Source: Streptomyces sp. WM4235 (GTDB lineage Bacteria; Actinomycetota; Actinomycetes; Streptomycetales; Streptomycetaceae). From it: DNA of 20,747 bases. The stretch's first letter is position 1; each line of letters opens with the position of its first letter. Under the pieces are notes generated by a model that did not search any database, had not been told where the DNA came from, and saw only the letters and a program-made list of their open reading frames with translations. The stretch is taken from positions 1 to 20,747 of the forward strand of contig NZ_LGDE01000467.1 in NCBI RefSeq assembly GCF_001279725.1, written 5' to 3'. Shown in pieces: positions 16,881 through 20,747 of the stretch. A program made the translations under genes and the position numbers.

Positions 16881-18500
16881 TCAACTCCCTTGGGATCCAC
16901 GCCGTTCGGGGCCGGGAACGTCCGCCGGCGGGGCGGGGCGGGCGGCGGCGGCCGGGGTCGGCCGGGCGGCGTCCGCCGGGGCGGGCCGGGCAGCGGCGGC
17001 CGGGGTGGACCGGGCGGCGTCCGCCGGGGTCGGCCGGGCGGCGTCCGCCGGGGTGGCGTGCAGCCGGGTCGCCACCCACGCCCCCACCAACGCCACGCAC
17101 GCCATCGGCAGGAAGACCACCACGAACGCCCCCGGATGCGAGGACGCCCCACCGGAGGTCACGGCGTGCGCGGCCCCCACCGTTCCCCCGCCCAGCGCGG
17201 CGAACGCCGCCCCGCCGGCCGCCAGCAGCACCACGTTGGCCAGCGCGTCGGAGATCTGCAGGGCGGCGGAGTTCGCCCCGGCCTCCCGCGGCGCCGACAG
17301 CTCCAGCAGCAGCACGCTCGTCGAGCCGATCACCAGCCCCATCCCGAGGCACCCGACCGCCCAGGCCAACGCCAGCGTCCACACCGGAACCCACGTCAAC
17401 AGCACCGTCGGAGCGGCGGCGATGGCGAACGTCACCAGCACCATCCCGCCGACCATCAGCCGCTCCCGGTACGGGGCCATCCGCCCCTTCGACTGGACCC
17501 AGGAGCCGCCCGCCCAGGTGAGCCCGCCGAGCGCCAGCGAGAACCCGGCCAGGGTCGGACTCAGCCCCCGCTGGGTGACGAGCATCAGCGGCACGAAACT
17601 CTCGGCCGCGATGAACGAACCCGCCGCCACCCCCCGCAGCAACACCACAGACGGCAGCCCGCGCCGAGCCAGGTACGTTCCGCGCGGCAGCAGCCCCCGC
17701 GCCGCCGGCACCAGCAGCGCCGCGCCCGCGACGGCCGGCACCACCGAGAGCCACCGCAGGTCCTGGGCGGCGTACTGGAGCAGCCCCGCACCCGCCGAGA
17801 TCCCGAGGGCGAGCCGGATCCGCCGCCGGTCGAAGGCCACCGGCTCCCCGCCGGCTACGGGCCCGGACGCGGTCCGGCGGATCGCCGGTATCGCCACGAC
17901 CAGCGGTACGACGACCAGCGCGGGGATCGCGAGGAACACCCACCGCCACCCGAGGTGCTCGGTCACCGTGCCGGCGGCCAGCGGGCCCACGATCGACGGC
18001 ACCACCCAGCTCGCGGCGAAGGCGGCCATGATCGCGGGGCGCAGCCGCTCGTCGTAGGCACGGCTGACGACCACGTACAGGGCGACGATCACCAGCCCGC
18101 CACCGAAGCCCTGCACGGCCCGCCCGAGCAGGAACACCCACATCCCGGCGGCCGTCCCCGACAGCACCAGCCCGCCGGCGAACGCCCCGATCCCGAGGGC
18201 GAGCGGCCGCAGCGGCCCCTGCCGGTCGGCCCACTGCCCGGACAGCACCATGCCGAACAGGCTCGTCGTGAAGTAGGAGGAGAAGGCGAAGGCGTAGAGA
18301 CCGATCCCGTTCAGCTCCCGCGCGGCGACCGGCATGGCCGTGCCGACGGCGGTCGCCTCGAAGGCGATGAGGAACACGACGGAGATGATGCCGATGCTGA
18401 GCGTCCGGTACGCGGCCCCGAGGATCCCGCCCGGAGACTCCGAGGGCTCGGGCGGGACCGGTGCGGCGGTCTCGGGGACACGGGGTTCCAATGCGCTCAT
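16881..18500 (-). CDS. DHA2-like MFS drug/metabolite exporter
   Basis: 539 aa from ATG 18500-18498. The frame stays open another 500 bp upstream, but that part has non-coding character (tandem repeats, Arg/Pro/Trp-rich translation). A hydrophilic Pro-rich N-tail precedes about 12-14 membrane helices. Motif A is GQWADRQGPLRPL (88-100). GRAVQGFGGGLVIVALYVVV (126-145) is the Arg-containing helix typical of drug:H+ antiporters of the TetA/EmrB type, and WRWVFLAIP follows helix 5. The membrane part ends near WVATRLHA; the last roughly 57 residues are an octapeptide-repeat tail (TPADAARP-like) and a short end. A good TTGACA lies upstream. No regulator gene is adjacent, so inducer and substrate are unknown. 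Confidence 0.9.
   Translation of the reverse strand: MSALEPRVPETAAPVPPEPSESPGGILGAAYRTLSIGIISVVFLIAFEATAVGTAMPVAARELNGIGLYAFAFSSYFTTSLFGMVLSGQWADRQGPLRPLALGIGAFAGGLVLSGTAAGMWVFLLGRAVQGFGGGLVIVALYVVVSRAYDERLRPAIMAAFAASWVVPSIVGPLAAGTVTEHLGWRWVFLAIPALVVVPLVVAIPAIRRTASGPVAGGEPVAFDRRRIRLALGISAGAGLLQYAAQDLRWLSVVPAVAGAALLVPAARGLLPRGTYLARRGLPSVVLLRGVAAGSFIAAESFVPLMLVTQRGLSPTLAGFSLALGGLTWAGGSWVQSKGRMAPYRERLMVGGMVLVTFAIAAAPTVLLTWVPVWTLALAWAVGCLGMGLVIGSTSVLLLELSAPREAGANSAALQISDALANVVLLAAGGAAFAALGGGTVGAAHAVTSGGASSHPGAFVVVFLPMACVALVGAWVATRLHATPADAARPTPADAARSTPAAAARPAPADAARPTPAAAARPAPPADVPGPERRGSQGS
16929..17054 (-). repeat. Tandem 24-bp coding repeats in the MFS C-terminal tail
   Basis: Five full octapeptides TPADAARP, TPADAARS, TPAAAARP, APADAARP, TPAAAARP and a partial sixth follow one another in frame (24 bp each, about 126 bp). 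They lie after the last membrane helix, so they form a flexible cytoplasmic Ala/Pro/Arg tail. Because the unit is a multiple of three, copy number can change without breaking the frame. Confidence 0.9.
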
Positions 18501-18515
18501 CGCCCCAGCGTAAGG

Positions 18516-18542
18516 TCCATACCTCTGCTTCGTCCCTGTCAA
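18516..18542 (-). promoter_or_regulatory. Possible promoter of the DHA2-like MFS gene
   Basis: On the minus strand TTGACA (18542-18537) is followed by TATGGA (18521-18516) after 15 bp, ending 15 nt before the ATG at 18500. The -35 is perfect but the spacer is short, so this is tentative. Confidence 0.35.
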
Positions 18543-18596
18543 TTCGACCGATCCCGACTCCGCCTCCGGGCCTAGGTCGAATCGTCGAAGCGCCGC

Positions 18597-18738
18597 CTGT
18601 AGAGCGGCCCGGGGGTCTGTCCAGCGGCCCGGGGGGGCTGTCCAGCGGTCCGGGGGGGCTGTCCAGCGGTCCGGGGGTCTGTCCAGCGGCTCAGGGGTCT
18701 GTCTAACGGCCCGGGGGTCTGTCCAGAGGCTCGGGGGA
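18597..18738. repeat. Seven-copy 20/21-bp minisatellite upstream of the MFS gene
   Basis: The unit, consensus CTGTCCAGCGGYCCGGGGGT, begins at 18597, 18617, 18638, 18659, 18679, 18699 and 18719. Copies 2 and 3 are 21 bp (extra G in the G-run), the rest 20 bp, with scattered substitutions rising toward the outer copies (first CTGTAGAG; sixth CTGTCTAA; seventh CCAGAGG). It lies about 55 bp beyond the putative MFS -35 box. There are no spacers, so it is not a CRISPR array. The conserved GTCCAGCGG core could be a binding site, or the array could be neutral. Confidence 0.95.
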
Positions 18739-18974
18739 GGGGACGGGCGCTCGCGCGGAGCCGCTCCCTCGGCCCACCGGAAAGCCCCCGCACCCGAGAA
18801 CATCCTGAAACAATTCGACACGCGGGGGCCCAGCCCCGATCTGCAACTCCCGCACACAGACCGGGAGCCGGGAAGCGAAGCCCGATCCTGAACCCGGAAA
18901 TCCTGCCTGCCGGGTAATTCAAGAAGCTTCAAGAGGCACATCCGGAACCGCCACACGCCTTTGGAGCGAATGCA
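18739..18974. other. Intergenic region before the frameshifted small gene
   Basis: No gene recognised. A loose inverted repeat GCCCCCGC (18784-18791) / GCGGGGGC (18822-18829) has a 30-nt loop. Tandem 10-bp repeats TTCAAGAAGC and TTCAAGAGGC (18918-18937) lie about 40 bp before the GTG at 18975, in the place expected for a promoter or activator site. G+C drops noticeably here. Confidence 0.4.
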
Positions 18975-19315
18975 GTGATCAGTGAAGTGAAACTGCGACA
19001 CGCGGTTCCTTCGCCCTGGGCGACGACGTGACGTTCATCGCGGGCCACGTGCATGCCCCGGAGGGGACGGCGCTTTCGTTCTCGCTTTGTGTCGTCGCCA
19101 ATGGCGAGCACAAATACACCCTGAGGATCGGGGACACGTTCCCTGTTCGGGGAGAGACCCGGGCCCTGGATCGTGTCGAGAATCGTCCGGACTCAGGTCG
19201 GTGGGCAGTCCTCACGAAGGTCCTCACGAACGTCGACGCGAGGGTCGACGCGGTCGACGCGGTCGACGCCCCCGATGCGGGCGGGACGCCGCGACGACAA
19301 CTCCCGGGACTGTGA
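18975..19315 (+). pseudogene. Small DUF6406-like protein gene, apparently frameshifted (natural or sequencing indel)
   Basis: GTG 18975 has a well-placed GGAG (18963-18966, 8 nt spacing) and reads MISEVKLRHAVPSPWATT before a TGA at 19029-19031. A second open frame, one base off, carries the body: GDDVTFIAGHVHAPEG, LSFSLCVVANGEHKYTLRIG, DTFPVRGETRALDRVENRPD, SGRWAVLTKVLT. It has no credible ribosome-binding site of its own at GTG 19028. Adding one C to the CCC run at 19014-19016 joins both parts as VPSPLGDDVTF and yields a 113-aa protein with exactly one stop. The body resembles the small streptomycete proteins I know as DUF6406 (GDTFPV-type core); this is from memory. If the deletion is real, either the gene is dead or only the body is made from GTG 19028. 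Its 3' end is built of short tandem repeats. Function unknown. Confidence 0.65.
19208..19270 (+). repeat. Short tandem repeats forming the 3' part of the small gene
   Basis: A 12-bp unit GTCCTCACGAAG/C is repeated at 19208-19219 and 19220-19231. It is followed by four copies of the 9-bp unit GTCGACGCG/C (19232-19240, 19244-19252, 19253-19261, 19262-19270; AGG between the first two). They encode VLTKVLTN and VDARVDAVDAVDA. Both unit sizes keep the frame. Confidence 0.9.
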
Positions 19316-19403
19316 ACGGGGCATGGCAGTCACATTGCGGCACCCGCGCCCCCCTTCCACCACCGCGGGGCGCCTCGTACGGTCGTACTCGTCACCACCA
19401 CAC

Positions 19404-19475
19404 AGCCGTGTGCCCGAGTGGTTGAGGGACTCGCCTGCAAAGCGAGTTACGCCGGTTCGATTCCGGTCACGGCTT
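19404..19475 (+). tRNA. tRNA-Cys (anticodon GCA)
   Basis: A full cloverleaf can be drawn. Acceptor AGCCGTG pairs perfectly with CACGGCT; the D-arm is CCC...GGG with loop GAGTGGTTGA. The anticodon stem CTCGC/GCGAG closes loop CTGCAAA with anticodon GCA, and the T-arm is GCCGG-TTCGATT-CCGGT with one G-U pair. The variable region is short (TTAC). The discriminator base at 19475 is U, the identity element of tRNA-Cys. The 3' CCA is not encoded, as is common in streptomycetes. A strong hairpin follows within 7 nt. Confidence 0.97.
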
Positions 19476-19481
19476 CGAATG

Positions 19482-19522
19482 CGAAGGGCTGCCCGGGAAC
19501 CTGCTTCCCGGGCAGCCCTTCG
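19482..19522. terminator. 18-bp hairpin terminator after tRNA-Cys
   Basis: CGAAGGGCTGCCCGGGAA (19482-19499) pairs perfectly with 19505-19522 around a CCTGC loop. It starts 6 nt after the tRNA and ends 28 nt before the stop codon of the convergent subtilase gene, so it probably serves both. Confidence 0.93.
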
Positions 19523-19550
19523 TCATGGTCGGTACCGCTCGTGCGCCGGA

Positions 19551-20747
19551 TCAGTTGCCCGCGCGCCGCCCGAGCACAGTGGTGACGGCCCCGCCGACGA
19601 TCAGTACGCCCACCAGGCCGAGCCCGACCCACCACACCGTGCCGCGGAACCCGGCCGCCTCGTCCGCCCCGGCCTCCGTCAACGGCCCGGCGTCGCCGGC
19701 CGCCATCGCCGCGGCCGCGGCAACGAAGTCGGGCAGCGGGTACACGTCGGCCGGCCCGGGGGAACCCGGAGTGGACATCGCGATCCGGGGTCGGGCCACC
19801 CCGTACCCGATCCAGTCGTTGCGCACCGCACCGTCCACGGGAGCGCCGGAGGTGTTGAGCAGGACCCGGAGCACCTGGTTGTTGGTCCAGTCGGGGTGGG
19901 CGGACCAGAGCAGCGCGGCAGACGCGGAGGCCAGGGCGGTGGCCTCACCGGTCCCGTGGCTCTTGCAGTACCCCGCCTTGCCTCGGCAGGACGTGAGGAT
20001 GTCGACGCCCGGCGCGGCCAGGTCGACCTGGGGTCCCGTCAGCGACTCCGCGGTCGGCTCACCACCCGGATCTACGGCGGCGACCCCCACCACACCGGGC
20101 GTGGCCGCCGGATAGCGGAGCTCGCCCGCCTTCTTGGCCGCGATGGCGGCCGGGGTGGAACCGGTGGTCTCCCCCTCGCCCACGGCCGCGAAGACCAACT
20201 TGCCCTTGGACAGCGCGTACTTCACCGCCTCGTCCCGCGCCGGGTCGGCCGTCGTCGTGGACATGGAGATGTTGACGACCTTCGCGTCCGAGTCGGCCGC
20301 GCGCCGGATCGCCGCCGCCCAGGACGACTCCCCCGGCGCGTCCTCCCGAGGCACCCTGATCGGCAGGATCCTCGCCCCCGGAGCGATCCCGGACAGCCCC
20401 TCGCCCCCGGAGGCCTTGCCCGTACCGGCGATGATCGTGGCCATGGACGTACCGTGCCCGTCCTGGTCCGTACGCTCGTCACCCTCGACCTTGCCCCCGG
20501 CCAGGTCCACACCGGGCAGCACCTGCCCCTCCAGCTCGGGCACACGTCCCACACCGCTGTCGATGACAGCCACCGTGACGCCCTTGCCCGTGCCGACCTT
20601 CCAGAACTCGGCCGCCTTCATCACGGTGAGGTGCCACTGCTGCTCGCGAACGGTCTCCGCACGGGCCGGCGCCCCGGCAACCCCGACCACCAACAGACCG
20701 GCCAGCACCGGACCCGCCCCGCGCCAGAACCGCCGGCCCCGGCCCCG
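19551..20747 (-). CDS. S8/mycosin-like subtilase with lost catalytic Ser and oxyanion Asn (5'-partial)
   Basis: Residue numbers count from an internal GTG at 20708; the frame is open to the right edge (RGRGRRFWRGAGP...), so the true start lies off-window. Architecture is that of the type VII-secretion-associated mycosins: signal peptide ending APARA, subtilase domain (about 40-310), Pro-rich linker, and a C-terminal membrane helix (WWVGLGLVGVLIVGGAVTTV, 359-378) with a short basic tail. Asp50 (AVIDSGVG) and His85 (DGHGTSMA) are intact. The nucleophile motif GTS reads GTG: SHGTGEATALASASAALLWS with Gly254 (codon GGT, 19949-19947). The oxyanion-hole Asn (usual GN after the Ala-rich strand) reads Glu178 in FAAVGEGE (codon GAG, 20177-20175). 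Cys241 and Cys248, a pair expected to form a disulfide beside the active site, are kept. The fold seems preserved but hydrolysis should be lost. Convergent with tRNA-Cys. Confidence 0.9.
   Translation of the reverse strand, partial: RGRGRRFWRGAGPVLAGLLVVGVAGAPARAETVREQQWHLTVMKAAEFWKVGTGKGVTVAVIDSGVGRVPELEGQVLPGVDLAGGKVEGDERTDQDGHGTSMATIIAGTGKASGGEGLSGIAPGARILPIRVPREDAPGESSWAAAIRRAADSDAKVVNISMSTTTADPARDEAVKYALSKGKLVFAAVGEGETTGSTPAAIAAKKAGELRYPAATPGVVGVAAVDPGGEPTAESLTGPQVDLAAPGVDILTSCRGKAGYCKSHGTGEATALASASAALLWSAHPDWTNNQVLRVLLNTSGAPVDGAVRNDWIGYGVARPRIAMSTPGSPGPADVYPLPDFVAAAAAMAAGDAGPLTEAGADEAAGFRGTVWWVGLGLVGVLIVGGAVTTVLGRRAGN

Noticed and set aside
18597..18738. CRISPR-like array
   Set aside because: The repeats abut directly with no unique spacers, and no cas gene is present.
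18501..19001. N-terminal extension of the DHA2-like exporter by about 167 codons
   Set aside because: The extension passes through the minisatellite and translates to repeated RWTAPPD-like sequence. A normal exporter N-terminus begins at ATG 18500.
19404..19522. tRNA-Cys as integration site of a mobile element
   Set aside because: No integrase and no duplicated tRNA 3' end in the window; the flank is a normal terminator and a chromosomal-type subtilase gene.

Overview
The window is high-GC actinobacterial DNA, almost certainly a Streptomyces chromosome. Pointers are the very high G+C with G/C-rich third codon positions, many GTG starts, an SsgA-like sporulation protein, a tyrosine-catabolism hppD gene, DUF2510 and YlbL/Lon-like proteins, and a mycosin-type subtilase. 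From memory, the run ssgG - glycolate-oxidase-like gene - hppD - Lrp regulator is conserved core synteny in streptomycetes, so most of the window is core chromosome rather than a mobile island. I see no insertion sequence, prophage, integrase or CRISPR array.

Layout. 1-865 (-): 5' part of a DUF2510 (probably RDD-type) membrane protein, running off the left edge, which begins inside a perfect 52-bp palindrome. 1138-1617 (+): ssgG-type sporulation gene. 1744-3126 (-): FAD-dependent GlcD-like oxidase. 3223-4878 (+): membrane-anchored TPR protein. 5022-6182 (-): hppD. 6316-6786 (+): Lrp/AsnC regulator divergent from hppD and only 30 bp ahead of a four-gene, translationally coupled ABC importer operon (6817-10560: permease, ATPase with CBS domains, permease, lipoprotein) of the glycine-betaine/choline (OpuC/ProU) type. 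10658-12961 (+): efflux-type operon of winged-helix repressor, 77-aa small protein and MFS exporter, preceded by an inverted-repeat operator. It overlaps tail-to-tail by 71 bp with 12891-13688 (-), a YlbL-like Ser-Lys protease lacking its PDZ domain. 13833-14474 (-): IclR regulator. 14868-16652 (-): DEAD/DEAH helicase with an acidic insertion and a 21-bp perfect terminator. 16881-18500 (-): DHA2-like MFS exporter with an octapeptide-repeat tail and a seven-copy minisatellite upstream. 18975-19315 (+): small DUF6406-like gene that appears frameshifted. 19404-19475 (+): tRNA-Cys(GCA). 19551-20747 (-): S8/mycosin-like secreted, membrane-anchored subtilase, 5'-partial.

Most notable observation: the subtilase keeps the catalytic Asp and His, but its nucleophile Ser (GTS) reads Gly and the oxyanion-hole Asn reads Glu, so it looks like a pseudoprotease. 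It may belong to a type VII secretion neighbourhood beyond the right edge. Other points are the PDZ-less Lon-like protease with a probable leaderless start, the Lrp gene placed to control both hppD and an importer operon, and the single-base frameshift supported by a good ribosome-binding site on the upstream fragment.

All assignments come from reading motifs and synteny by eye. No database search was run.
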